Shown: positions 48,087 through 59,317, counted from the stretch's first letter. The stretch: DNA of 64,000 bases from Conus ventricosus (GCA_018398815.1 CM031609.1:27304049-27368048), one strand, 5' to 3'. Notes: a model not told the origin generated them from the letters alone. Numbers and translations are program-made.

Positions 48087-48149
48087 CTTGGCCACGATGT
48101 TATGGGCCACAAATGCAGCATGGACCTCGGACGGGGCACATACAGGATC
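48087..48149 (-). CDS. HEATR3: HEATR3 exon 12
   Basis: 21 codons, DPVCAPSEVHAAFVAHNIVA and K, matching the family's LCLSHEVHTALTNYLIPKK. Phase 0 at both ends. The acceptor TTTTGTTCAG is formed by the end of the 42-bp array; the donor is GTGAGC. Confidence 0.9.
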
Positions 48150-49110
48150 CTGAACAAAACCACATCACATACGTTAAAACTACAATCAAGGAATAACAAA
48201 ACCACATCACATACGTTAAAACTACAATCAAGGAATAACAAAACCACATCACATACGTTAAAACTACAATCAAGGAATAACAAAACCACATCACATACGT
48301 TAAAACTACAATCAAGGAATAACAAAACCACATCACATACGTTAAAACTACAATCAAGGAATAACAAAACCACATCACATACGTTAAAACTACAATCAAG
48401 GAATAACAAAACCACATCACATACGTTAAAACTACAATCAAGGAATAACAAAACCACATCACATACGTTAAAACTACAATCAAGGAATAACAAAACCACA
48501 TCACATACGTTAAAACTACAATCAAGGAATAACAAAACCACATCACATACGTTAAAACTACAATCAAGGAATAACAAAACCACATCACATACGTTAAAAC
48601 TACAATCAAGGAATAACAAAACCACATCACATACGTTAAAACTACAATCAAGGAATAACAAAACCACATCACATACGTTAAAACTACAATCAAGGAATAA
48701 CAAAACCACATCACATACGTTAAAACTACAATCAAGGAATAACAAAACCACATCACATACGTTAAAACTACAATCAAGGAATAACAAAACCACATCACAT
48801 ACGTTAAAACTACAATCAAGGAATAACAAAACCACATCACATACGTTAAAACTACAATCAAGGAATAACAAAACCACATCACATACGTTAAAACTACAAT
48901 CAAGGAATAACAAAACCACGTCACATACGTTAAAACTACAATCAAGGAATAACAAAACCACGTCACATACGTTAAAACTACAATCAAGGAATAACAAAAC
49001 CACGTCACATACGTTAAAACTACAATCAAGGAATAATAAAACCACATCACATACGTTAAAACTACAATCAAGGAATAACAAAACCACATCACATACGTTA
49101 AAACTACAAT
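48150..49110 (-). repeat. Homogeneous 42-bp minisatellite abutting exon 12 acceptor
   Basis: About 23 nearly identical units; the plus-strand unit starts AACCACATCACATACGTTAA. The few variants are an A-to-G change in three adjacent units near 48919, 48961 and 49003, and a C-to-T near 49036. On the transcript strand each unit carries TTTTAAC (branch-point-like) and TTTTGTTATTCC. The last unit becomes the exon 12 acceptor. Confidence 0.97.
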
Positions 49111-50140
49111 CACTTTCCTGGGAATAAGAAAACTACATACATTACACATCTTTAATCTACAATCACTGAATAAGAAAACTACACTACATATATGCTAAAG
49201 CTACAATCACTGAATAAGAAAACTACATTACACATGTTAAAGCTACAATCACTGAATAAGAAAACTGCATTACACATGTAAAAATTAGAGAACAAGAAAA
49301 CTACATAACACAGGTTAAAGCGACAAATCAAGGAATAATAAAACTACATTACACATGTTAAAACTACGATCAGGGAATAAGAAAACTGCATTATACATGT
49401 GAAAATAACAATCAGGGAACAAGAAAACTACATTACACATGTAAAAACAACAATTAGGGAATAAGAAAACTACATTACACATGTAAAAACAACAATCAGG
49501 GAACAAGAAAACTACATTACACATGTAAAAACAACAATCAGGGAATAAGAAAATACATTACACATGTTAAAACAACAATCAGGGAATAAGAAAACTACAT
49601 TACACATGTAAAAACAACAATCAGGGAATAAGAAAATACATTACACATGTTAAAAAAATAATCAGGGAATAAGAAAACTACATTACACATGTTAAAAAAC
49701 AATCAGGGAATAAGTAAACTAACTTGCGCAAAAGTGATTGAAGATAAGTGATTACTCGTTCATTTTCGTTGTCCTAACTGTTTTGTATCTTGCCTGAAGA
49801 AGACCTAAGAGGTCGAAACGCATCAGGTTTTGTCTTGTGATTCTTTTGTTCATGGTTTTTTTGCGGTTTGCCAACATTTATTTAAGATTTGTATAGATTT
49901 CCACCTGCAGTCGTCTCACTTTGCAACTAGATCTACATTGCACAAGTAAAAACAAGAATCAGGGAATAATAAAACTACCTTACACATGTATAAATACTAT
50001 GGTCAGGGAATAAGAAAACTACATCACACATGTTAAAACTAAGATCAGGGAATAAGAAAACCACATTACACAAGAAGTTAAAACTACGATCAGGGAAGAA
50101 GAAAACTACACATGCCAAAAATACAACCAGGGAATCAGAA
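49111..50140. repeat. Diverged continuation of the 42-bp array
   Basis: Diverged units with AATCAGGGAATAAGAAAAC and ACATTACACATGT run to about 49720 and again at 49950-50140. The hairpin-family element at 49740-49930 separates the two parts. Confidence 0.85.
49740..49930 (+). mobile_element. Second copy of the hammerhead-like element, partial
   Basis: It contains CTGAAGA (49794-49800), a GACC...GGTC stem and GAAA (49815-49818), followed by TTGTCTTGTGATTC and AACATTTATTTAAGATTTG as in the 40.4-kb copy. It runs on to the terminus GTCGTCTCACTTTGCA. The left arm is not complementary here. Confidence 0.7.
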
Positions 50141-50242
50141 GTGTGGAAAAACTTGGATACTCATAGCACATCCCCATTACTCTAAACACTATTAATACAA
50201 TGCAATCTAGAAGGGATATGTCAAAAAGCTAAAAATAACCAC

Positions 50243-50299
50243 CTCCACTGAAACACAGTTCATTAACACGAACACCGCCACGTAGCATTTCTCGTCAAT
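50243..50299 (-). CDS. HEATR3: HEATR3 candidate exon 11 (57 bp, cassette type)
   Basis: 19 codons (IDEKCYVAVFVLMNCVSVE) between acceptor TCTGCAG and donor GTGGTT. Both ends are phase 0, so inclusion or skipping keeps the frame. It has no clear counterpart in the family that I can recall. It may be a lineage-specific or optional exon, or a false call. Confidence 0.45.
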
Positions 50300-50890
50300 C
50301 TGCAGAGGAGTGTAAATGAGACTCTGTGTCCACAAGTGAAGCATGTTATTTTACTACAGTAATCTGTATCATCAGTCAAAAAATACTAGCAGCATGCAGA
50401 TCACTGCTTGACTCTATCCAAAACATACGCCTGAAAACCATGAATAAAAGCAACAGAAAAACCACTCCAGTCAGGGTATAAAGGAATAAATACCAAGACA
50501 ACGATTCTTCCATCAGCATTCTCTCCCACTTGACTGTCTCGTCTATAAAAGATGAAAACAAAAAGTGAAATCTGTTTTGGGGAAAAAAATTACCATATTA
50601 GTACTTACTGTTTTTGTTTTTTCTACCCACTCTCTGATGTCTCCATGTCATCAAACGCAGTGAACATTGCTCTTCTGATGTCAATATTAACATTTTCTTC
50701 ACACACACAATTACTGTTTTCACACGGAAACTAAACAAAATCGCAGTCACAATCTTTTGAGACCAACAATCAACCATACACGCAAATGAAGCAACGACCA
50801 AACAGTGATATACTACTACTGTCACTGTATCTACTTAGCTCCTCCTTTAACACAACCAGCTGATCCTACGTGCGAAGAGAAATAACTCAC
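50300..50890. other. HEATR3 intron 10
   Basis: Unique AT-rich sequence. Nothing recognised. Confidence 0.55.
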
Positions 50891-50994
50891 AAAGTTGTTA
50901 TTGTCTGTCGTTGTGTCCTGTTCCATGTCAACGGGACCCGTCATTTCATCTGACGACCCTGATTCGGAGCTGTCGACCTCCTCCCACTCCTCCT
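50891..50994 (-). CDS. HEATR3: HEATR3 exon 10, acidic loop
   Basis: 2 bases plus 34 codons. EEWEEVDSSESGSSDEMTG matches the family's DDEWEELSSSDESDAF acidic loop between HEAT repeats. The acceptor is GATCGACAG and the donor GTGAGT. Confidence 0.93.
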
Positions 50995-52319
50995 CTGTCG
51001 ATCACAGGGAAACATCAGTGCACTGATTATAAGTGCAGAGCTGCAAACAGACTCTAAATGGCGGATGAGAAAGACTCTAAATAGCTGATTTTTCACCCCC
51101 CCTTCATTGCAAGTATTGTCCTTGACCGTTTGCTTGCCAGTTTTGTTTACAACACACAGGTTTAGCTTCGCCATTTTTGTTATTGGTTTCTATGGCAACT
51201 TTCTTGCAGTTAATACATTCATTGTGGTTTATTTGCTGTTTTCTGTCTAACCCAAAAGCACATGAATGGGGGCTGATGTTTACATAATGGTGCAGTCATA
51301 GCCAGGAAATTACAGTACTATGAAAATAAGCATAGGCCACAGCCTGTCAGACCGTCTCAGACTGGAATGGAATATTATAGCATCATCTTCATCGACTGGA
51401 ATGGAATATCGTAGCATCATCTTCATCATCCTCATCGACTGGAATGGAATATTATAGCATCATCTTCATCATCCTCATTGACTGGAATGGAATATTATAG
51501 TATCATCTTCATCAACTGGAATGGAATATCATAGCACCATCTTCATCATCCTCATCGACTGGAACGGATTATCAGAGCACCATCCTCATCGATCAGTACC
51601 CCCACAAAAGTCTCAAATTCTGAGGTTCTTAAGCCCTGCTCTCATGGTGACCTCCACTTTGATTTCCTCTCTGCATCTACCAGTTTGTGCTGGGGTCACC
51701 AGCACTGGTGGGGACTGTCGCTGGACAGAAGTGGTGGAATTCTTTGGAGAGGACAGCTAAGTTAACTCTTGCTGGCTCCATAAGTAAGCGATTACTGTCA
51801 TCAATATGGGGCTTGGTATGTGCTGTCCTGCATTTGTTAGACAGAACAGGCACCACTCAACGCCACTGAAGGACTCAACAGCAGCGCACTGCCTCCTCTG
51901 GTGGACTGCCTCACAACCACTTGACACTGGCTGCTCTCTGTGGACTGCCAGTGCTGGGGCGGGACAAACTGGGGTGTGGCTGTGGACAGGGTGCCGGAAT
52001 GAATGGCATTGGGATAATGCCAGTGAAATGGCACAGGAGATGAGACCCCCCCCCCCCCCCCCCCAAAAAAAAAGCCAGATGCCAATGTTTGAAGGACAGG
52101 ACAGACTTTTTTTCTTTGAAGAGTGAATCAACAAGACATACGGTGAAGACAGAGGCCAAATATCAAAGGGTAGGACTGACCATTGACTTGAACAGAGAAG
52201 TAACAAGACTTACAGTAAAGATTACATGCTGAGGATCAAGAGACGGACCGATCGTGGATTTTAACAGGAATGAGACACCAAGTACACAGACACAGGCCTA
52301 CATGAAGGGCGATACCAAC
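50995..52319. other. HEATR3 intron 9
   Basis: It contains a tandem array at 51365-51595 and a C run at 52029-52044. The rest is unique and nothing coding was recognised. Confidence 0.6.
51365..51595. repeat. Short tandem array (ACTGGAATGGAATAT units)
   Basis: About six units of 34-46 bp combining GACTGGAATGGAATATTA with CATCATCTTCATCATCCTC. Confidence 0.85.
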
Positions 52320-52416
52320 CAGGGGAGCAGCACATGTTGGTGACCAGTTCCAGACACAGGCGCTGAGCATCCAGCGTGTTCATGATGTCTGTGTAGTCGC
52401 TATCTTTGGGCACCGT
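52320..52416 (-). CDS. HEATR3: HEATR3 exon 9
   Basis: 32 codons plus one base. LDAQRLCLELVTNMCCSP matches the family's [20 protein letters not shown]. The acceptor is GTGTTACAG and the donor GTTGGT. Confidence 0.95.
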
Positions 52417-52920
52417 CTGTAACACACCAGGCCACAGAGTTACAGTGAGTCACGATGCATGACCTGCCACAGACACCAACGCACAGGGACAGAAACACAC
52501 TCACAGACTTGAACCTCATCTGCAGTTTTCATTTCTTTCTTTTTCTTTTTAAAGCCAAACAGAATCTTCAACCTTAATTCCCAGTGACGTAAGGAAAGAC
52601 AAGGCACAAAAACTGAAGATCAACTAAACAACACAGAGCTTTAGCCATTCACATACAACCATGCAACACAGAGCATTAACCATTCACGTACAACTAAGCA
52701 ACATACGAGCATTAACCATTCACGTACAACTAAGCAACACAGAGCATTAACCATTCATATACAACCATGCAACACCAAGCGTTAGCCATTCATGTTCAAC
52801 CATGCAACACAGAGCATTAGCCATTCACATACAACCACATAACACTCGGCATGACATACAGCAACAAAACACTCGGCATGACATACAGCAACAAAACACA
52901 AAGCGCAGACATGAACTCAC
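52417..52920. repeat. HEATR3 intron 8 with ~36-bp array
   Basis: At about 52640-52850 six diverged units of about 36 bp (GCATTAACCATTCACGTACA, then ACTAAGCAACACAGA) occur, followed by a short ACTCGGCATGACATACAGCA duplication near exon 8. Confidence 0.8.
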
Positions 52921-52989
52921 CTCTTCCTCCACCAGTGTGTGGCTATGATGATCAGCGTCACTTGCACCGGCCACTTCATCCACCCCGTT
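52921..52989 (-). CDS. HEATR3: HEATR3 exon 8
   Basis: 23 codons, NGVDEVAGASDADHHSHTLV and EEE, phase 0 at both ends. It corresponds to the variable hydrophilic segment before the LTAQQTALE block. The acceptor is TGTGATCAG and the donor GTGAGT. Confidence 0.75.
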
Positions 52990-53028
52990 CTGATCACAAA
53001 CACCAAAAACAGCTCAGGCATGGCAAGG

Positions 53029-53655
53029 GGAATAACTTATTAGAACACTTACAGTGAGAGAGCCTTAGACGAACCAAGCCTCAACAGGAATAACTTCTTA
53101 GAACACTTGCAGTGAGAGAACCTCAGACGAACCAAGCCTCAAGAGGAATAATTCATTAGAACACTTACTATGAGAGAACCTCAGACGAACCAAGCCTCAA
53201 CAAGAATATTTTATTAGAACACTTACACTGAGAGAACCTCTGACGAACCAAGCCTCAAGAGGAATAATTTATTAGAACATTTACAGTGACAGAACCTCAG
53301 ACGAACCAAGCCTCAAGAGGAATAATTTATTAGAACACTTTCAGCAAGAGAACCTCAGACGAACCAAGCCTCAACATGAATTTTTTTATTAGAACATTAC
53401 AGCAAGAGAACCTCAGACGAACCAAGCCTCAAGAGGAATAATTCATTGGAACACTTACTACGAGAGAACCTCAGACGAACCAAGCCTCAACAGGAATACT
53501 TTATTAGAACACTTACACTGAGAGAACCTCTGACGAACCAAGCCTCAAGAGCAATAATTTATTAGAACATTTACAGTGACAGAACCTCAGACGAACCAAG
53601 CCTTAAGAGGAATAATTTATTAGAACACTTACAGCAAGAGAACCTCAGACAAACC
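53029..53655. repeat. ~59-bp minisatellite in HEATR3 intron 7
   Basis: About 11 units with GAGAACCTCAGACGAACCAA and GGAATAATTTATTAGAACAC text and modest divergence. Confidence 0.93.
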
Positions 53656-53783
53656 AAGTCAGCCACTGAATTAAAAGAAAAAGAGGGAAAAGAAAAAAGA
53701 ATTAGAATCCGGAAAAGTTACAACCGTGCTATATGCCTCAACGCCGCATGAGTGTTGCGTGAGTAGACTAGTATCTCCCTCAC

Positions 53784-53920
53784 CTGTTGAGGCTTCTTGG
53801 CAGCATAATGAGCAATGAGGTCGGTGCCACTGACATCAAGGATCTGAGCAAGGGCGAGAACAAAATGGGTCATTCCAGCACCATTTGTAAGCTCTCCACC
53901 CGACACGTTCACCAGAATAC
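53784..53920 (-). CDS. HEATR3: HEATR3 exon 7
   Basis: 2 bases plus 45 codons. ILVNVSGGELTNGAGMTHFV and then LALAQILDVSGTDLI match the family's VAGTIWNLKD...INALLKILSEVLGMD. The acceptor is GTTTTCAG and the donor GTGAGG. Confidence 0.93.
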
Positions 53921-53964
53921 CTGAAAACAAAGTCAGTAAGTGTTTTCTTCATCAATTCTCACAT

Positions 53965-53967
<3 letters not shown>

Positions 53968-54046
<79 letters not shown>

Positions 54047-54180
54047 CAGACAGACAGGCAGGTAGGTAGAGAAAGAGAGAGAGAGACAGAGAGAGAGACA
54101 GACAGACAGACAGAGAGAGGCAGACAGACCGGCAGATAGACAGACAGAGGCGGAGAGACAGTGACAGAGAGAGACAGAGT
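53968..54180. repeat. (GA)n tract, interrupted
   Basis: A long GA run turning into GACA/GGCA mixed repeats. It lies about 45 bases from the exon 7 acceptor, and its transcript strand is CU-rich. Confidence 0.95.
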
Positions 54181-54446
54181 TTTTTTATATATAGTGCCAA
54201 ATGGATAAACATCGCTGCATGAATAGATCTAATGTGCACAACCACTCAAAGGTGCTACTGATATACACACACACAATGGAAACATATGCAGTACCAACAT
54301 ACACACACACAACCAACACACATGCGCTGCTCACTGACACACAGCGCCATAATCACGTGATGGATAACATGCTCAACAAGGAAAATCCCAACCACGTGAT
54401 TCAAATGCCAACATGACTATTTTTATCATGTGCCATCGTGTACCGG

Positions 54447-54504
54447 ACAGCCCTGATGTGGCCCTTTGCGGTCGGCTGGGCTATAAGCAACATTATCTTA
54501 TCTT
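54447..54504 (+). mobile_element. Micro-retroposon, 58 bp, with 12-bp target duplication
   Basis: The insert (ACAGCCCTGATGTGGCCC ... CATTATCTTATCTT) lies between identical ATCGTGTACCGG copies at 54435-54446 and 54505-54516. It is far too short to encode anything and looks like the 3' end of a longer retroelement. Confidence 0.88.
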
Positions 54505-54689
54505 ATCGTGTACCGGTGGAAATAGAGGACACATATAAACATCGCATGCATCCTATGTGAGAAACTGGAGGAATAAATGAGATAAATGAAAATGAGTGAC
54601 TGATATTTGAATGGTACGGGAAACAACTGAATAAGCACCAGTAGGCTGCTCTTCGGCCGGCTCTACCTGGGTAGGCAGCTCGTTAAGTG

Positions 54690-54765
54690 AGTGAGGTAGT
54701 GTGTTTATTGTAAAGCGCTTTGAGCTTGGTCTGTGACCGAGGATAGGCGCTATATAAATAAGATA
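54690..54765 (+). mobile_element. SINE-like 3' tail
   Basis: AAAGCGCTTTGAGCTTGG and GGCGCTATATAAATA followed by (AGATA)n resemble the 3' tails of many animal SINEs. The head was not identified. Confidence 0.45.
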
Positions 54766-54822
54766 AGATAAGATAATGTTGCTTATAGCCCAGCCGACCA
54801 CAAAGGGCCACATCAGGGCTGT
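54766..54822 (-). mobile_element. Micro-retroposon copy, inverted
   Basis: The reverse complement of the element at 54447, facing the SINE-like tail and sharing its GATAA repeat at the junction. Confidence 0.8.
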
Positions 54823-56229
54823 CACCACGTTAAAAGCTATATAAATACCCAATATATATATATATATATATACATACTTTCTCTCTCTTGTGTGCTGATT
54901 TGTGATCTAGTTTTCCAGATGAGTAGTAAACCCTACCCCCACTGGCAACACACATTTGACACACGCAAACTGACCTGGCACAACAAGGGAACTCTCCCTG
55001 CCCAGACATGGTGCACAATCCACTGACAGGGAGAGAAAAGCATGGGCAGTGAACAAACAAAGGTAGCACCATATTATGACAAGGCACGCTTCAACGGGAG
55101 ATCCACCCCTAATTCCCACAGAGGGATCCGGTGTGATGAGACAGCTGCATAATTATAGTAAATAGGTCCAGCCTGGCTGTTTAACACCAATTTCATCAGG
55201 GATGCCAGCAAGCTAACACAAGAACCATCACAAATCAAAATGCAAGGTTAAAGCCCCAAACTAGGTCAATCAATCAAACTGGAAAGATCAGTCTAAAACT
55301 ATATGACCCGAAAGATCAATCTTGAAAAGATTTATTCATGACCTGTTTGTCACTTCAAACTAATGGACCCACCTCGAACCATTCATGAACTTTATGTCAA
55401 TAAAGACGTTAAGGACCAAACTCAAACCATTTATTCATTATCTTTATGTCGACTGAAGCTCAAAAGTCCAATCTAAAACCAGTTCTTCATGACAAGCATG
55501 TCATTCAGTGTAAATGAAAACGCGACAGCTTTTCTTTCAAACCAATAAGAATCACATCACATGGGACATTTTGGAGTACAGTCTCCCTAGAGCATGCAAC
55601 AAAATGCTTGCGCAGAATGCTTTACAAGTCTCAGCGCTCCATGAAATATTTCACACAGAGCGGCTCTCATTCTGTGCACACCATGAAGTTTCCACACCTT
55701 TCACAAGGTCTGAGCATGTGAGAAATGTGTCACCAATGTGTTAACTGCAGAACCTGTTTTCCTCCTTTGGGACACACACATGACATCAGCAACTCATCCC
55801 TGAAATACTGGCCACCTTGGTAAAACGGTTAGCGTTGTGAGCAACAGGCTGAGATCTTGTCCATGCGAGCGTTTCATTTGTGGGATTTGTTGGCCCTGGC
55901 CATCTCTTACTTAGATTTGCTAAGTGCCAAGGGCAGACACTGGAAGACCAAATCACTCAAGTAAATTTTATGCAATCAATGAACACATCTCTCAGAGTGT
56001 TGGTCAAAATTCCTGATCAATACTACAGATGTCTGAATCTCTGGGATGTGGCAGACGAAGGGATTCATCACGAAAGGAAGTGCAGAGTGCCATGTCAAGT
56101 AGTCTGGAACCAAAACTGAACTCCACTGTGTCATCTTCACTGTCCTCATGGATCACCATTAAAAAACAAAACAAAACAAAAAAAAAACTCCACCCCCCAA
56201 AAAACCACAACAGAAAAAAACAGCCTTAC

Positions 56230-56373
56230 CCATCATGGCCGCCTTAAACAGTATGGCATGACTGGAAGTGTCTGCGCTGTCTGTCATACTCTTCAGCATC
56301 AGCAGAACGTCGTCACCACGACACACCTCCCCTGCCTCCATGTTGCTCTCCGTAACTGTCTGCAGGCACTGAG
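56230..56373 (-). CDS. HEATR3: HEATR3 exon 6
   Basis: 2 bases, 47 codons, 1 base. QCLQTVTESNMEAGEV, then VLLMLKSMTDSADTSSHAI, matches the family's YCLQTVTEDN...LNMLESAL. The acceptor is TCTGACAG and the donor GTAAGG. Confidence 0.96.
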
Positions 56374-57990
56374 CTGTCAGACACACATGTACACACTACA
56401 CATTCAGTGTTAATATGGTGTTGTAGGAACATACACACATATACACGCATGTTATTACCTGCTAAGACGATGAGACCGAGTTGTCATAGCTTGTAAGAAC
56501 TGTAACATTAGATTTTGAAGAAAAGCACTTTCTTCTTTCACAAACGACACTGTAAGAAAGCCTCCTTTTTCAAAACATTCTGCAAGTTTGACTTTTGTTT
56601 ACTACCGTTCAACACTATTATGCCATCTGCCATACTCCACATAACTACCGATCTGCCCTATCTTGCTCTTTGAAGATGACTGTTCATTTTGTTCCCACAT
56701 GGGATAATATTTGGGAAAATTTAAGTGTTAAGATGAGCCATTTGCGATCAACCACAACTCAATGGTGTTTGCTGCATTGACTGCCACTGTAAAACTGTTT
56801 TGAGTCACCTTTTTAAAAACAAGAACAACAAACCCCCCAAAAACAGAAGAAAAAAGACAATTTTTTCAACTGATGTTGAGTACGACCGTGTATGACAGTG
56901 TTAGATGACTGTCCATTCATCTGCCTTGGCTTAAGGCTGTGTCAGGCTAATTGACATAGGCTAGAACACCAAGGCTACATCAAAATGTTGTTATGCTCTG
57001 CATAGTTATGCGGGGATTGTCTTCAGTTGTGACAAGCTCCTAGCATAACATTATCAGTCTCTAAAATCCCCCGAAGTTGGAGTGTGGCTGCCCATGTGGC
57101 GGGGTAATCAAAAACGGTCACACACGTAATGTTCTCATCCCCAGCTGATGCATTTGTACCATAGTGTTCAAGTACTTCGGCTGTTTGGATGATCCCTGGA
57201 GTCTTTTAGCCAGGGTACGACAACAACAACAACAACTGTCCATTCAACACGATTGTGGACAGTTTAGTGAACTCCGTGCTGCTCAGTTACTAACAACGGC
57301 TGTGAAAGCTGTGAAGGTGAAGCTGGTACGACTGTACTAGCTTCAAGCTTCCATGGTGGAACGTGAGAGGGTCAGCTGGCTTGGCGATCATGGATGGATT
57401 TCGTATTCACCAGAAAGAGGCATGTGACCACAGTGGTCTGTCAGAAACATGATCATCATAAACACCACACCCACAGCCCCTTGCCTTGCCCTCTTCCATT
57501 TCCAGAGTCGTCCATTTTCATACAAAGCTGAAAAGAAAAGTAACTGATGACACTGGAGATGGAAGTAGTGTGAGATGGGGGGCAGGGGGGGGGGGGGGGG
57601 GGGGGGGGGGGCAAGGGAAAAGGGACCAGCGAAGAAAAAAAAATTCAGACTATGTATTGTACATAAAGAATGGCTGGGTAGAGTCCGTGCTGGGATTCAA
57701 AAGAAGGGACATCTCACTGGTCATGTTTTGTTTATTCTTACATGAAATGGGATGTGGTTAGGGACGTCAGGAGGGGAAGGGGAAGGGGAACATGGGAAGG
57801 AAGAGAGAAAGAAGAAATAATTTCTGTAACCCCCCTCCCCTATTTGCTTTTTATACTAAATCAGTCCGTATGGTCCTACAGTCAAGTAGCATTTACCAAC
57901 TAGTCCACATCTGCCTTTGAGGAAAGCAACACTGTGTTACAAGATGTAAACTCCATGGACACATCCTGATCAACACAACGACAGACTCAC
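56374..57990. other. HEATR3 intron 5
   Basis: It holds a probable SINE at 57065-57235 and a G run of about 27 at 57584-57611. The rest is unannotated. Confidence 0.6.
57065..57235 (+). mobile_element. Probable SINE with (ACA)n tail
   Basis: GGCTGCCCATGTGGCGGGGT and AAAAACGGTCACACACGTAA followed downstream by (ACA)n look like a dispersed SINE type seen in molluscs. This is from memory; borders are approximate. Confidence 0.4.
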
Positions 57991-58100
57991 CCACAGCAGT
58001 TGCCAAGGGATACCCATACACAGAATGCTGCAGACAGGGCAACAGCAGAGGGAGGAGGTTTTCCTTGTTGAACACCGTCACAGCAATGTCACTGGCTTCA
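57991..58100 (-). CDS. HEATR3: HEATR3 exon 5
   Basis: 1 base, 36 codons, 1 base. EASDIAVTVFNKENLLPLLL and PCLQ match the family's [22 protein letters not shown]. The acceptor is CATTTTCAG and the donor GTGAGT. Confidence 0.96.
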
Positions 58101-58867
58101 CTGAAAATGCGCACGTGCGTGTCACACAGTCTGCATGGCGACGTTTTGGGATTGAGCTCTACTGTTCAGTCTAATATTCCCACTGAAGCTGCTTTACAAC
58201 TGATGCAACATTAACATCATTGATAAGATTTGTTTCACAACAAAATTATACAGAGCACACACATCACCTAGTTAGTCACTGTAATTTCTTTGTTCTCTGT
58301 CCCACTGTTGTTTTAATGTACCATGTCTTCTTTCTCATCCTGTGTGACCTTATCGTTTCTTATCCAAGTGATTACATCCTGCTGTTCCACAGTAAAAAAA
58401 ATTCAAGTGTTGATGATAACTTTCATTAAGAGCGCATAGCAGCAGCAGCAGCAGCAGAAGCGGTTCTAGGAAGCAGTAGTGAAAAAAGAAGAAGAAGAAA
58501 ATGAAGAGGAAAATGAAGGAGAAGTAACAGCAGCAGTAGTAGTTGTAGTGGAACAAGAAGCAGAAGAAAAAAGGTATTGGAAAAAGACAAAGTGGAAGAA
58601 GTGATTGTAATAACAAAAGAAAAAGAAGAAGGAAAAGAACAACAACAAAAACTTTGCCAGTGGAGTATCTTTCACCAAAACCTAAGAAGAAAACTATTTC
58701 TAGTAAAAGCAGAGTCATAAAAAGTCAAAGAAGAAATTACTAGAAAAAAAATCTTCAAAAGACTGAGATGCACTTTTTACTGACCCCCCCCCCCCCTCCC
58801 CCCCCTTTCCTTAAAGACAGAAAAGTTCCATGTACATGCAAACACACTCACGCACTCATGTACGCAT

Positions 58868-58904
<37 letters not shown>

Positions 58905-59219
58905 AAGAGAGACAGAGAGAGAGAGAGAGAGTGTGAGAGAGAGTGAGTAAGCAACTAAATTGTACATTAATACAGATTAAACATGCTATTTGAAAAAAAC
59001 CTGCCATTGTGTCATTGTGTGTATGTGTACACATCATTTGTGTGCTTATTGCAAGCGATGCTTCCTATGCTGCATCATTACAGGCAATTGAAAAAAATAA
59101 TATTGCTGGTAATATACATGTAGAACAGAAATCAAACAGGCTTTAAAAACAAACAAACAAACAACCCCCCCCCCAAAAAAAAAACCCCAACAAAAAACAA
59201 AAAAATAAACCAAACTGAC
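58101..59219. other. HEATR3 intron 4
   Basis: Purine-rich AGCAGCAG and GAAGAAGA text at 58437-58660, C-rich runs near 58785-58806 and a (GA)n tract at 58870-58948. Nothing coding was seen. Confidence 0.6.
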
Positions 59220-59317
59220 CACAAGTTCCACAACACGTGAACGGCCTGATTAAAGATGTCCAGCCGTGTGTCCATGTACTTCATGTCGCCTTTCTCTGGC
59301 TCCCAGTTAGTACCGTA
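59220..59317 (-). CDS. HEATR3: HEATR3 exon 4
   Basis: 32 codons plus two bases. YGTNWEPEKGDMKYMDTR, then LDIFNQAVHVLWNL, matches the family's NIANETVNVLWNICE. The acceptor is ATATGTGCAG and the donor GTCAGT. The first 33 bases and the acceptor are the last unit of the 66-bp array upstream. Confidence 0.93.

Larger units (their letters stand above)
53921..56229. other. HEATR3 intron 6
   Basis: It holds a (GA)n tract at 53968-54180, micro-retroposon copies at 54447-54504 and 54766-54822, a SINE-like tail at 54690-54765 and a (TA)n run at 54853-54872. 55100-56229 is unique with nothing recognised. Confidence 0.6.

Noticed and set aside
48150..49110. CRISPR-like regular repeats
   Set aside because: The units are contiguous with no unique spacers, and the context is a eukaryotic intron.
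48083..49149. Frames with VVLTYVMWFCYSLI or NKTTSHTLKLQSRN repeats
   Set aside because: They come from the homogeneous 42-bp array beside HEATR3 exon 12; both strands are open for the same arithmetical reason.
50376..50561. Minus frame with DETVKWERMLMEES and a TATA-like CTATAAAAG nearby
   Set aside because: It does not match HEATR3 and lacks a convincing donor; most of the frame is hydrophobic low-complexity text.
55800..55880. Possible tRNA-like stretch (GGTTAGCGTTGTGAGCAAC)
   Set aside because: It has an A-box-like segment only; no B box or cloverleaf could be drawn.
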